A stretch of 64,000 nt of DNA from positions 806,001-870,000 of the forward strand of contig NZ_JAUSYC010000001.1 in NCBI RefSeq assembly GCF_030816485.1, in the 5' to 3' direction. The position numbers and the translations under genes are program-made. Position 1 is the stretch's first letter; each line of letters starts with the position of its first letter. This DNA is from Arthrobacter sp. B1I2. Its GTDB lineage: Bacteria; Actinomycetota; Actinomycetes; Actinomycetales; Micrococcaceae. The notes under the pieces are model-generated. The model was not told the origin of the DNA. It did not search any database and saw only the letters and a list, made by a program, of their open reading frames with translations. Positions 42,694 to 51,288 of the stretch are shown in pieces.

Positions 42694-43223
42694 CGTCCGC
42701 CCTCACGGCTCCACAGCCGGAGGACACGCCTGATGGTGTGGTCGCCGCCTGGAGCCATATCCACCAGGGCGATGCGGTCAAGCACGACGGCGTCGCCCTG
42801 GCGGAGTCGCTTTCCGCCGGGCCCCGACGGGGCTTGGTGGGCGCCGGCCTGGTGGGAGACGTGCGGCCGGTAGCCGGACAACGTGTGGTGCGGTGTGAGG
42901 ATCGTGCCGCCTGCGTCCGCCACCACCTGCACCAGCCGCTCATGCAGTTCCTGCAGTGCGGGGTGCGGTTCCACCAGATTGACGGGGACAGATCCGTTGC
43001 GGCCAAAAGCTGCGTCCGCCCCGACCGTGAGCATGGTGCCGAGCGCTGCCGCGGCCGGCGGGTCCGCTAAGCCGGCGATGCTTTCGGCGACGTCCGCACC
43101 GTCTGTACTGCCGGCGTCGAACCTCACAAGGGTGATGTGCAGCGGCCACTCCGTCCGCGGAAAAACCTGGCAATCAGCCACCGGCTCCACGAACACCACG
43201 AAGATCAGGTTCCGCATCGGCAT
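42690..43223 (-). CDS. 2'-5' RNA ligase-like (2H phosphoesterase) protein
   Basis: 177 residues. Both catalytic HxT/S motifs of the 2H phosphoesterase superfamily are present: HITL at 29-32 and HVSH at about 121-124. The protein would act on 2'-5' bonds in RNA or on cyclic phosphates; the physiological substrate is unknown. It converges with pgm and lies 34 bases from a palindromic repeat. Confidence 0.85.
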   Translation of the reverse strand: MPMRNLIFVVFVEPVADCQVFPRTEWPLHITLVRFDAGSTDGADVAESIAGLADPPAAAALGTMLTVGADAAFGRNGSVPVNLVEPHPALQELHERLVQVVADAGGTILTPHHTLSGYRPHVSHQAGAHQAPSGPGGKRLRQGDAVVLDRIALVDMAPGGDHTIRRVLRLWSREGGR

Positions 43224-43256
43224 ACGCCCAGTCTCCCACCTGCCCCTTTAAACACC

Positions 43257-43317
43257 GATGCTCCATCACTTATGGTCGCCATTCGGGCTGAATAAGGACC
43301 AAAAGTGATGGAGCATC
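43257..43317. repeat. palindromic repeat B, copy 2, 3' of the nitroreductase gene
   Basis: Arms 43257-43276 and 43298-43317 match at 19 of 20 positions around a 21-base loop. The left arm (TGCTCCATCACTTATGGT, 43259-43276) is identical over 18 bases to one arm of the repeat at 21074-21131. It lies seven bases beyond the nitroreductase stop on the minus strand, so a terminator role is plausible. Confidence 0.8.
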
Positions 43318-43323
43318 AGGGGG

Positions 43324-43929
43324 TTAGACGGTGCGGACGGCCTCGTCGTAGGAGAACTTGGGCTTGGCCTCGCCCCAGGCGTCCTGACCGGGCTGGCCGA
43401 TGTTGACCACCAGGAAGCTCTTCTGGTTGCCGGCGGGGAAGAAGGCGGCATCGATCGCGTCGAAGTCAGCGCCGGTCATGGGGCCGGCGGCGAAACCGAG
43501 CGAGCGGACTGCCAGGATGAAGTAGCCGGCCTGGAGGTGTGCATTGTTGTTGCCGGTGGCAGCGGCCAGGGCGGGGTCGGCGTCGTACATGGCCTTGGGG
43601 GCGTTGTAGCCGGGCAGGAACTCATCCCACTTGCCGGCCCAGTCGGTGTCGAAGCTGAGGATGGCCACGAGCGGAGCCGACGCCGTCTTGGCCTGGTTGC
43701 CGCGGGACAGCGCGTCCACCAGGGTGGCGCGGGCTTCGGGTGAGCGGACGTAGGTGACGCGCAACGGCTGGGAGTTGAAGGCGGTGGGGCCGAACTTGGT
43801 GAGCTCGTAAATAGCCTGGGCCTGCTCCTCGGTCACCTCGCCGGTGAACGAGTTGGCAGTGCGGGCCTGGGCGAAGATGGCGTCCACGGCTGCCGAATCG
43901 ATAACCGCTTCTTCATGGGCAATGGTCAA
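43324..43929 (-). CDS. malonic semialdehyde reductase family nitroreductase (RutE-like)
   Basis: 201 residues of the small FMN nitroreductase fold, with FNSQPLRVTYVRSPEARATLVDALS and LRSLGFAAGPMTGADFDAIDAAFFP as in RutE/malonic-semialdehyde reductases. In E. coli, RutE reduces malonic semialdehyde to 3-hydroxypropionate at the end of uracil degradation. A uracil-xanthine permease diverges from it 198 bases away, which fits, but no other rut gene is present. An AGTTG-N6-CAACT element lies in its promoter region. Confidence 0.85.
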   Translation of the reverse strand: MTIAHEEAVIDSAAVDAIFAQARTANSFTGEVTEEQAQAIYELTKFGPTAFNSQPLRVTYVRSPEARATLVDALSRGNQAKTASAPLVAILSFDTDWAGKWDEFLPGYNAPKAMYDADPALAAATGNNNAHLQAGYFILAVRSLGFAAGPMTGADFDAIDAAFFPAGNQKSFLVVNIGQPGQDAWGEAKPKFSYDEAVRTV

Positions 43930-43985
43930 TGACTTACCTTTCGCTGCGCCGCCCGTCTGCCGGGGTGGCCTCTGATGCTTTCCAT

Positions 43986-44001
43986 AGTTGCAACTTCAAC
44001 T
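43986..44001. promoter_or_regulatory. inverted repeat in the nitroreductase/uracil permease region
   Basis: AGTTG (43986-43990) and CAACT (43997-44001) form a 16-base imperfect palindrome in the 198-base divergent gap 43930-44127. TTGCAA-like half-sites of this kind are typical of MarR/HxlR-type regulators that often control nitroreductases; no such regulator gene is in the window. Confidence 0.4.
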
Positions 44002-44127
44002 GCTTTCCTCCTCTTCCCGTGACGCCGGGTGACCTTGGCCACAGCGGCCCGGCACAAAAACTTGGCGGTATTCTGGAGCCAGTTGATCTTCGCCCCCTCG
44101 CGGCACCCCTGAAAGGCATTCCTTCCC

Positions 44128-45480
44128 ATGAGCATGCTCGGAATCAAATGGAAGCTGCACGGCACCGGCAAAACCATCAAGCCCGGCCAGGTGGTGGCCC
44201 CGGATGAGCGTCTGGCATGGCCCCTGACCATCGGCGTGGGCATGCAGCACGTGGTGGCCATGTTCGGCGCCACCTTCCTGGTTCCCATCATCACCGGGAT
44301 GCCGCCCGCCACCACGCTGTTCTTCTCGGGGATCGGCACGCTGCTGTTCCTGGTGGTCACCAAGGGCCGGGTGCCCAGCTACCTTGGCTCGAGCTTTGCC
44401 TTCATCGCGCCCATCACCGCCTCGCAGGCGCAGTTCGGCATCCCCGGCGCCCTGGGCGGCGTCGTGCTGGCCGGCGCCACCCTGGCCCTGGTGGGTGCCG
44501 TAGTGCAGAAGTTCGGCGCGGGCTGGATCAACCGGCTGATGCCGCCCATCGTCACCGGCGCCATCGTGGCGCTGATCGGCCTGAACCTTGCCCCGGCGGC
44601 CAAGCAGAACTTCGACGCCGGCCCCATCACCGCCCTCGTCACACTGGCCACCATCATCCTGGTCAGCGTCCTGTTCCGCGGGATCCTGGGCCGGCTCAGC
44701 ATCCTGGTGGGCGTGGTGGTGGGCTATCTGGTGGCCATGCTCCGCGGCGAGGTGAAATACGACAAGATGGACGCTGCAGCCTGGGTGGGCCTGCCGCATT
44801 TCCAGACCCCCGAGTTCCACATCGGCGTCCTGGGCCTGTTTGTCCCGGTGGTCCTGGTCCTGGTGGCGGAGAACATCGGCCACGTGAAGTCCGTTGCCGC
44901 GATGACGGGGCATAACCTCGACGGCGTCTCCGGACGTGCGCTGATGGCTGACGGTGCGGCCACCGTGCTGGCCGGCTTCGGCGGCGGATCGGGCACCACC
45001 ACCTACGCGGAGAACATCGGCGTCATGGCCGCCACCAAGGTGTATTCGACGGCGGCCTACTGGGTGGCGGGCATGTTCGCCATCCTGCTCAGCTTCTCGC
45101 CGAAGTTCGGCGAACTGATCGCCACCGTCCCGGCCGGTGTGCTGGGCGGCGCCGCCACCATGCTGTACGGCATGATCGGCATCCTGGGCGTGAAGATCTG
45201 GGTGCAGAACAAGGTGAATTTTTCCAACCCGGTCAACCTGACCACCGCCGCCGTCGCCCTCATCATCGGCATCGCCGACTACACGTGGACCATCGGTGAC
45301 CTGAAGTTCACCGGGATTGCCCTGGGTTCCGCCGCCGCCCTGGTGATCTACCACGGCATGAAGGCCATTGCGAAGGCACGCGGAACGGTGGCCGAACCCG
45401 AAACCGAACAGGGCGTGCTGCCGCCCGCGGCCAAGGCCGCCATGAAGGCCGCGGCGAAGCGTTCACCTAAAAAGCGCTAA
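44128..45480 (+). CDS. uracil-xanthine permease (NCS2/UraA family)
   Basis: 450 residues, about 14 membrane segments. The family signature is in VPVVLVLVAENIGHVKSVAAMTG, with GGGSGTTTYAENIGVMA in the second half. It imports uracil or related bases by proton symport. The ATG at 44128 follows GAAAGGCATTCCTTCCC. It converges on the SGNH hydrolase gene (stop codons overlap by four bases). Adjacent to the RutE-like gene, so pyrimidine uptake is more likely than xanthine. Confidence 0.93.
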   Translation: MSMLGIKWKLHGTGKTIKPGQVVAPDERLAWPLTIGVGMQHVVAMFGATFLVPIITGMPPATTLFFSGIGTLLFLVVTKGRVPSYLGSSFAFIAPITASQAQFGIPGALGGVVLAGATLALVGAVVQKFGAGWINRLMPPIVTGAIVALIGLNLAPAAKQNFDAGPITALVTLATIILVSVLFRGILGRLSILVGVVVGYLVAMLRGEVKYDKMDAAAWVGLPHFQTPEFHIGVLGLFVPVVLVLVAENIGHVKSVAAMTGHNLDGVSGRALMADGAATVLAGFGGGSGTTTYAENIGVMAATKVYSTAAYWVAGMFAILLSFSPKFGELIATVPAGVLGGAATMLYGMIGILGVKIWVQNKVNFSNPVNLTTAAVALIIGIADYTWTIGDLKFTGIALGSAAALVIYHGMKAIAKARGTVAEPETEQGVLPPAAKAAMKAAAKRSPKKR

Positions 45481-46409
45481 GCCACCCTCCCGGTTCCCAG
45501 GCCCGGGTCCATTCCCGGCTGTGGCTCATAGCCGGCGACAGGGCCTGGCGTCCTGGCTGCCGGGTGTCCGGGCGGGAAGGGACCGGGACGGCCGAGACCG
45601 GAGACCGGTCCAGGCTGCGGCCTCTTCGCCGCCAATTCGTCGTCGCCCGGGTGCGGCCGTATCTGCCTCAGCACCCACGGCACGAAGTACTGCTTCGCCC
45701 AGACGAGGTCCTCGGCCCGGGCCTGCGTCCACCCATGGGCCGGCAGTGGCCGGGGCTGCAGCGGCTTGAGCGTGTGAGGTACGCCCAGGGCGTTGAGGGT
45801 GGCCACGGCCACCGAGTGATGGCCCAGCGGGGACAGGTGCAGCCGGTCCAGATCCCACATCAGGGCATGATGCAGCTCCGGCAGGCACCAGAGGTCAACC
45901 ATGATGGCACCGTGGCGGGCCCCGATCCTGTGGAGATGTTCGTTGTAGATCGCCACGCGCCCGCGGATCTTGCCGAACACCGGCGTGTTGCCCCAGTCGG
46001 GACCGGCGTACAGCAGCACGGTGGCACCGGTTGCAGCCAGGATGCCCACGGCCTCGTCGATTTTTTCTGCGAGCTTGTCCGGGTCGCCGTGGCGGAAAAT
46101 GATGTCATTGCCGCCGCCGGACATGGCGATCAGGTCGGGTTTCAGCGCCAGGGCCGGTGCCAGCTGCCCGTCAAGGATCTGCCGCAGCAGCAAGCCGCGA
46201 ATGGCCAGGTTGGCATAGGCGAAGTCCTGCTGGCCTTCGGCCAGCTCCTCTGCAACCCGGTCCGCCCAGCCCCGGAGCCCGCCCAGGCTGTGCGGTTCGG
46301 GGTCGCCAATTCCTTCCGTGTAGGAGTCCCCCAGCGCAACGAACCGGCGCCAGGGGTGCCTGCCCAGTCCTTCCGTGATTAACCGCAGCTCCTGCTTCTC
46401 GACGGTCAT
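45477..46409 (-). CDS. SGNH/GDSL hydrolase family esterase
   Basis: 310 residues with all SGNH blocks: GDSYTEG with the nucleophile serine near 29, the glycine block, GGGNDIIF (Asn block) and DLDRLHLSPLGHH containing the catalytic Asp and His. The last 70 residues are Pro/Gly-rich. No signal peptide is evident, so it is probably cytosolic. Substrate unknown. The start overlaps the GAF-ANTAR stop by four bases (ATGA), so the two genes are co-transcribed. Confidence 0.88.
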   Translation of the reverse strand: MTVEKQELRLITEGLGRHPWRRFVALGDSYTEGIGDPEPHSLGGLRGWADRVAEELAEGQQDFAYANLAIRGLLLRQILDGQLAPALALKPDLIAMSGGGNDIIFRHGDPDKLAEKIDEAVGILAATGATVLLYAGPDWGNTPVFGKIRGRVAIYNEHLHRIGARHGAIMVDLWCLPELHHALMWDLDRLHLSPLGHHSVAVATLNALGVPHTLKPLQPRPLPAHGWTQARAEDLVWAKQYFVPWVLRQIRPHPGDDELAAKRPQPGPVSGLGRPGPFPPGHPAARTPGPVAGYEPQPGMDPGLGTGRVA

Positions 46410-47287
46410 GCCGTCCTCCCTTCCGCAGCGGGCGGGGGTTCCGTCCCCGCCGCAGCGTCCTCGCGGGGCGACGTTCCGGTTGGAAAGTCGCGCCCCGCCG
46501 CCGACGGCCGCGGGAGTTCCGCGACGCCGTCGTACGTTTCCTGCCGCAGCCCGGAAGGCTGCCCCGGGCCGCGGATGCCGCCGGGCACCACGACGCTGAG
46601 TGCGGCCTCCCGGAGGTCCAGTTCGTGGTGCAGCGCCTGGGTCTGCAGGAACCGCAGCGCGCCCTCCCGGGTGAGTCCGTATTCGTTCATCAGGCTGCGG
46701 ACAGCGAGGTCCACCAGGACCAGGGAACTTTGGACGACGGCGAGACCCGCCGTTGTTTCCGCGCGCTCGGCCACCCGGAGCACAACATGCAGGGCCCGCG
46801 CCACCTGGCGGGAATAGCTTTGGCTGCGCACCAGGTCGTCACTGGTGAAGGCGTGAGGCGACGGCGCGTAAAGATTGATGGCGGCACTGGTCCCGCCTTC
46901 GGTGAGGATGGGGACAGAGAGCAGGGACTGCACGCCGTGGCCCGCTGCCACACTGGAATACCCTGGCCAGCGCCGGTCGCGGCTGAGGTCGGAAACCAGG
47001 ACAAGCTCGCCGCTGCGCAGGGCTTCCATGAGGGGCCCGTCGGCAAACGAGCACTGTTCCCGGTTGGCCTCGCCGGCCTGCTCGGTGCTGGCCGCAATGG
47101 TGCGCCCCACGCCACGGCGGATCAGGGTGGCGGCCCAGCCGATGCCGCGGTGTTCACCCTTGATGTCCACCATCAGGTCATAGGTGACTTCCCAGAGGTA
47201 GCCTTCGACATCCTTGCTGTCGAAAACCGGCTCCGGGGAAACTGGAAGCGGTCCCCAGCCAACCTGCTCCGTGGGATCAGCGGCCAT
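46406..47287 (-). CDS. GAF and ANTAR domain regulatory protein
   Basis: 293 residues. An N-terminal GAF sensor domain (about 40-170, SLLSVPILTEGGTSAAINLYAPSPHAF) is followed by an ANTAR RNA-binding domain at about 180-240 (LVDLAVRSLMNEYGLTREGALRFLQTQALHHE), which in other bacteria binds nascent RNA to control transcription termination. The C-terminal tail is Pro-rich. It is coupled to an SGNH hydrolase. Signal and RNA target are unknown. Confidence 0.88.
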   Translation of the reverse strand: MAADPTEQVGWGPLPVSPEPVFDSKDVEGYLWEVTYDLMVDIKGEHRGIGWAATLIRRGVGRTIAASTEQAGEANREQCSFADGPLMEALRSGELVLVSDLSRDRRWPGYSSVAAGHGVQSLLSVPILTEGGTSAAINLYAPSPHAFTSDDLVRSQSYSRQVARALHVVLRVAERAETTAGLAVVQSSLVLVDLAVRSLMNEYGLTREGALRFLQTQALHHELDLREAALSVVVPGGIRGPGQPSGLRQETYDGVAELPRPSAAGRDFPTGTSPREDAAAGTEPPPAAEGRTA

Positions 47288-47567
47288 GCTCCAGCCCTGC
47301 TATCGGTGCTCCGGGCCCACTGCAAAACCTTTGCTCTAAGAATACGACCCCTCACCGCCTTAGTGGGGAAAGTCGGCGAAACAAGGGGGATTCGCCGGCT
47401 GTGCGACGGGCGGCGCGCCGGTGTCCCTTCCGCCGGCCCCCGTGCGCAGTAGCATCGGGAGAAGGGAACGCCGAATACTCCCTGTTGGCTTGGGTACCTG
47501 TCCTTGAGCAAGGGGCCTTGGGAGCATCCATGCCAGCACGGAAACGAGCAATGGAAAGAGGAGCTTT
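47288..47567. other. 280-base intergenic region, no clear feature
   Basis: Divergent gap between the GAF-ANTAR gene and the GH13 gene. It should hold both promoters. A ribosome site AGAGGAG lies just before the GH13 ATG. I see no strong hairpin, palindrome or small ORF with a good ribosome site here. Confidence 0.4.
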
Positions 47568-49838
47568 ATGCGGGAGCCGGGCACCAGCGAGCACACTTCG
47601 GAAGCGGATGCAGCCGCGGGCAATGGGGAAGTGGGCGCTGCGGAGCCGCCAGCGGAACTGGACGTCAATTTTGACGAGCAGTTCTTCGCGGCCAGGCCGA
47701 AGGCTTTGCGGCCCATCGCTCGCCGGCGCCAGTTCGTAGGCAGCAGGCCGTCTTTCGAGTTCGACGGGCGGAACGCGGCCTACGTGGACTGGCTCCGCAA
47801 CCAGGCCATGCTCGGGGACGCGAATACCTTGGCACGGCAGCTGTCCGGCCAGGCCAGCATGTGGCAAAACTCGTACGCCCATCCCAACCCGCGGGCCGCC
47901 GTCGAACGCGCCTCCGTGTGGTTCACCGCCTACCCGCTGTCCTTCATTACCCCCACCGGCCAGTCATTCCTTTCCGCCCTGGGCGATCCGGCCATGTGGA
48001 AAGCCTTCAGCGAAATCGGAATCCGCGGGATCCACACCGGGCCCGTGAAGCTTGCCGGCGGCATCAGCGGCTGGTCCCACACGCCCAGCGTGGACGGGCA
48101 CTTCGACCGCATCAGCATGGCGATCGATCCGGTCTTCGGCACCGAGGACGAGTTCCGCCGGATGTGCGAGGTGGCCGCTGAGCACGATGGCACCGTGATT
48201 GACGACATCGTCCCGGGCCACACCGGCAAGGGCGCGGACTTCCGCCTGGCCGAAATGAATTTCCGGGACTATCCCGGGATCTACCACATGATTGACATCC
48301 CGGAGGAGGACTGGCACCTGCTCCCCGACGTCCCCGAGGGGGCGGACTCGGTTAACCTCAGCCCCGACTCCGAGCAGGCACTGCAGAAGGCCGGCTACAT
48401 CATCGGCAGGCTGCAGCGCGTCATCTTCTACGAGCCCGGGGTGAAGGAGACCAACTGGAGCGCCACCCGGCCCATCGTGGACACCACCGGCAAGACCCGC
48501 CGCTGGGTCTACCTGCACTATTTCAAGGCAGGGCAGCCCTCCATTAACTGGCTGGACCCCACCTTCGCGGGAATGCGGCTGGTGGTGGGCGATGCCCTGC
48601 ATTCGCTGGTGGACCTGGGCACGGGAGCCCTGCGCCTGGATGCCAACGGGTTCCTGGGCGTGGAGAAGAGCGCCGAGGAACAGCCCGGATGGTCCGAAGG
48701 CCACCCGGTGTCCGAGGCCGCCAACCAGCTCATCGGGTCCATGATCCGCAAAGTGGGCGGGTTCTCCTTCCAGGAGCTGAACCTGACCATTGACGACATC
48801 AAGGCAACCTCCGAAGCAGGCCCGGACCTGTCCTACGACTTCATCACCAGGCCTGCTTACCACTACGCCCTGGTCACGGCCGATACCGAGTTCCTGCGGC
48901 TGACCCTCCGCCTGTCGATGGAAATCGGCGTGGACCAGGCCTCGCTGGTGCATGCACTGCAGAACCATGACGAGCTCACCTACGAGCTGCTGCACTTCGC
49001 CGCGGGGCACCGGGACGAGATCTTCGAGCTCAACGGCGAGGAACTCACAGGCGCGCAGCTGACCGAACAGGTCCAGCAGACCCTGCGGGAGCGGCTGACC
49101 GGTGAAAACGGGCCGTACAACGCCGTCTTCACCACCAACGGCATTGCCTGCACCTCGGTGAGCTTCATCATGGCCGCCCTGGGCATCAAGGACCCCTCCG
49201 CCGTAACCGCGGAGCAGGAAGTCCAGATCCGGGACGTCCACCTGCTGTTGGCGATGTACAACGCCCTGCAGCCGGGCGTCTTTGCCCTTTCCGGCTGGGA
49301 CCTCGCGGGCATCCTGGCCCTGGACCGGAGCAGCGTCCGGGAACTCACCTCGCAGGGCGATACCCGGTGGATCAACCGCGGCGCCCACGACCTCATGGGA
49401 ACCAGCCCGGACGCCACTACCTCGTCATCCGGGATGCCGAGGGCCCGCAGCCTGTACGGGCCGCTTCCGGAACAGCTGCAGGACCCCGACTCGTTTGCGC
49501 GCCGGCTGCAGCGGATCCTCACCGTGCGAGAAGAAAACGGGATCGCCACCGGTACGCTGCTTGACGTCCCGCAAGTTTCCAACCGTGGAGCACTGGTGCT
49601 GGTCAACCGGTTGAAGGACGGCGCCCTGCAGGTCACCGTGCTCAATTTCTCCGGACAGGACATCTCCGGCAGCATCCAGTCCAACGAGCTGCCGTCCGGC
49701 GCCAACGTCAGGGACCTGTTCAGCGGCGAAACCGTGGGGCAGGTGGACGACCTCCACAGTTTCTTCCTGGAGCTGCCGGCCTACGGCGGAACTGCCCTGT
49801 TGCTGACCGAAGCGCCGGAGCCGGACGCGGAAGCGTAA
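47568..49838 (+). CDS. GH13-family trehalose synthase/maltosyl-transferase-like enzyme
   Basis: 756 residues. The GH13 catalytic triad is intact: nucleophile Asp358 in [10 protein letters not shown], acid/base Glu403 in FSFQELNLT, and Asp468 in [10 protein letters not shown] long Pro/Ala-rich N-terminus precedes the barrel, and a beta domain follows about residue 620. Annotated homologues are usually named maltose alpha-D-glucosyltransferase; trehalose synthase, amylosucrase-like and GlgE-like activities are all possible from sequence alone. It is a single-gene transcript, and its 3' hairpin is shared with the convergent ROK gene. Confidence 0.85.
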   Translation: MREPGTSEHTSEADAAAGNGEVGAAEPPAELDVNFDEQFFAARPKALRPIARRRQFVGSRPSFEFDGRNAAYVDWLRNQAMLGDANTLARQLSGQASMWQNSYAHPNPRAAVERASVWFTAYPLSFITPTGQSFLSALGDPAMWKAFSEIGIRGIHTGPVKLAGGISGWSHTPSVDGHFDRISMAIDPVFGTEDEFRRMCEVAAEHDGTVIDDIVPGHTGKGADFRLAEMNFRDYPGIYHMIDIPEEDWHLLPDVPEGADSVNLSPDSEQALQKAGYIIGRLQRVIFYEPGVKETNWSATRPIVDTTGKTRRWVYLHYFKAGQPSINWLDPTFAGMRLVVGDALHSLVDLGTGALRLDANGFLGVEKSAEEQPGWSEGHPVSEAANQLIGSMIRKVGGFSFQELNLTIDDIKATSEAGPDLSYDFITRPAYHYALVTADTEFLRLTLRLSMEIGVDQASLVHALQNHDELTYELLHFAAGHRDEIFELNGEELTGAQLTEQVQQTLRERLTGENGPYNAVFTTNGIACTSVSFIMAALGIKDPSAVTAEQEVQIRDVHLLLAMYNALQPGVFALSGWDLAGILALDRSSVRELTSQGDTRWINRGAHDLMGTSPDATTSSSGMPRARSLYGPLPEQLQDPDSFARRLQRILTVREENGIATGTLLDVPQVSNRGALVLVNRLKDGALQVTVLNFSGQDISGSIQSNELPSGANVRDLFSGETVGQVDDLHSFFLELPAYGGTALLLTEAPEPDAEA

Positions 49839-49856
49839 ACCCAGGCGCGGGGTGGG

Positions 49857-49888
49857 GGGGTGGCACCGGGACAGCCCGGCGTCACCCC
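49857..49888. terminator. bidirectional terminator between the GH13 and ROK genes
   Basis: A 14-pair hairpin with one mismatch and one G-T pair closes an ACAG loop (arms 49857-49870 and 49875-49888). It overlaps the ROK stop codon and lies 18 bases beyond the GH13 stop. Confidence 0.6.
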
Positions 49889-51099
49889 GCGACGGCGCCT
49901 GCCAGCGTCTCTTCAATGACGGCCGGCGAGAGGACGTACTGGGTGACCAGCTGGCTCGCCCCGAGGACGGCCGCCTGGCCGCCTGCCCGGGAAACGTTGA
50001 TGCGAAGGTGCGACGTAGCCAGGGGCGGGGAGCGCCGGTACACCACCTCGCGGATACCGGCCACCAGGTGCTCCCCCGTCTCACCGACACTGCCGCCCAC
50101 CACAATCACGGAGGGATTGAGCAGGTTGACCACCGTGGCCAGCACCTCACCGACGTCCCGGCCGGCCTGCCGCAACGCCTGAATGGCCTGCAGGTTGCCG
50201 TCGGCGGCGAGCCGGAGCACGTCCGCGCCCTTTTCCACGTCCAGTCCCTGCTCCCGCATTGAACGCACGACGGCGGGCCCGGACGCCAGCGCCTCCAGGC
50301 ACCCATAGTTTCCACAGGCGCACAGGACATCCGCACCGCGCGCCACCTGGACGTGCCCCAGGTCGCCCGCCGTGCCGTTGGCGCCGCGCTGGAGTTCCCC
50401 GTTGCTGATGATGCCGGAGCCGATGCCGGTGGCCACCTTCACGAAGAAGAAGTTGTTGTGCTCGGGCCAATGGGCGGACTGCTCCCCCAGCGCCATGATG
50501 TTCACGTCGTTGTCCACCAGGACGTGGACGGGCAGGGACCGCTGGACGTAGCTGACCACGTCGAACCCGTCCCAGCCCGGCATGATGGGCGGCTTGACCG
50601 GCTTGCCGGTGTCGTGTTCCACCGGTCCGGGCAGTCCGATGCCAATCCCGGCCAGTTCCGCGACGCTTCGTCCGGTGGACGCCAGCAGCTCCTTGCCCTG
50701 CGCCACCACCTGGTCCAGCACCGCTTCCGGCCCGTCAGCCACCAGCTGCGCCAGCCGGTGTTCGGCCAGGATCTTCCCGCCGAGGTCCGTGACCGCGACG
50801 ATGACGTGTGTGGCCCCCACATCCACGGCCAACACCAGGCGGGCGGACGGGTTGAAGGCAAAGCGCGACGGCGGCCTGCCGCCACTGGAGAGCGCCTCGC
50901 CTGCGGGGCCCACCAGCCCGGACAGCATCAGCGCGTCGATCCGCGAGGCGACGGTGGAACGGGCCAGCCCCGTGCTCAGGGCAAGCTCGGCCCGCGTGCG
51001 GGCCCGGCCGTCACGCAGCAGCTGGAAAAGGTCCCCGGCCCGCGACAGGCTGCCGACGTCCGAGTCTTTTCCGGCCTGCCTGCCCGTCACTGAAGTCAT
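49882..51099 (-). CDS. ROK-family transcriptional regulator
   Basis: 405 residues. An N-terminal winged helix (about 15-70, LFQLLRDGRARTRAELALSTGLARSTVASRIDAL) is followed by a ROK sugar-kinase fold with the zinc motif CACGNYGCLE and GIGIGLPGPV. Such proteins (NagC/Mlc/XylR type) bind a sugar and release DNA. It diverges from the ten-gene sugar operon, and a palindrome matching its expected operator lies in the operon promoter. No Asp catalytic phosphoryl-transfer role is implied; it is a regulator. Confidence 0.93.
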   Translation of the reverse strand: MTSVTGRQAGKDSDVGSLSRAGDLFQLLRDGRARTRAELALSTGLARSTVASRIDALMLSGLVGPAGEALSSGGRPPSRFAFNPSARLVLAVDVGATHVIVAVTDLGGKILAEHRLAQLVADGPEAVLDQVVAQGKELLASTGRSVAELAGIGIGLPGPVEHDTGKPVKPPIMPGWDGFDVVSYVQRSLPVHVLVDNDVNIMALGEQSAHWPEHNNFFFVKVATGIGSGIISNGELQRGANGTAGDLGHVQVARGADVLCACGNYGCLEALASGPAVVRSMREQGLDVEKGADVLRLAADGNLQAIQALRQAGRDVGEVLATVVNLLNPSVIVVGGSVGETGEHLVAGIREVVYRRSPPLATSHLRINVSRAGGQAAVLGASQLVTQYVLSPAVIEETLAGAVAG

Positions 51100-51101
51100 G
51101 T

Positions 51102-51125
51102 CTAAGTCATAACACTCTTACTTAG
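51102..51125. promoter_or_regulatory. CTAAGT inverted repeat near the ROK gene start
   Basis: Perfect 6-base arms CTAAGT (51102-51107) and ACTTAG (51120-51125) with a 12-base spacer, three bases upstream of the ROK start codon. A candidate site for autoregulation; it differs from the operator at 51164-51189. Confidence 0.4.
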
Positions 51126-51163
51126 TGCTGTCATCACAGCAGAAGAATGACGCGCAACGAACA

Positions 51164-51200
51164 ACTTTTGCTTGACGTGTGTCAAAAGTAGTTCTACGTT
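51164..51200 (+). promoter_or_regulatory. operon promoter with overlapping ROK-type operator
   Basis: TTGACG (51172-51177) and TACGTT (51195-51200) are separated by exactly 17 bases, a good sigma-70-type promoter reading into the sugar operon. ACTTTTG (51164-51170) and CAAAAGT (51183-51189) form a perfect 7-base inverted repeat with a 12-base spacer that covers the -35 and spacer. An inner TTGAC/GTCAA repeat is also present. The layout fits repression by the adjacent ROK protein. Confidence 0.7.
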
Positions 51201-51288
51201 GTGATTCAAGGCACATCCGCGGATCCGATGATAAACATCACCCGCAGTGATCCTCCCGGTAGTCCAGAGTCCGCTTACAAAGAGGTAA

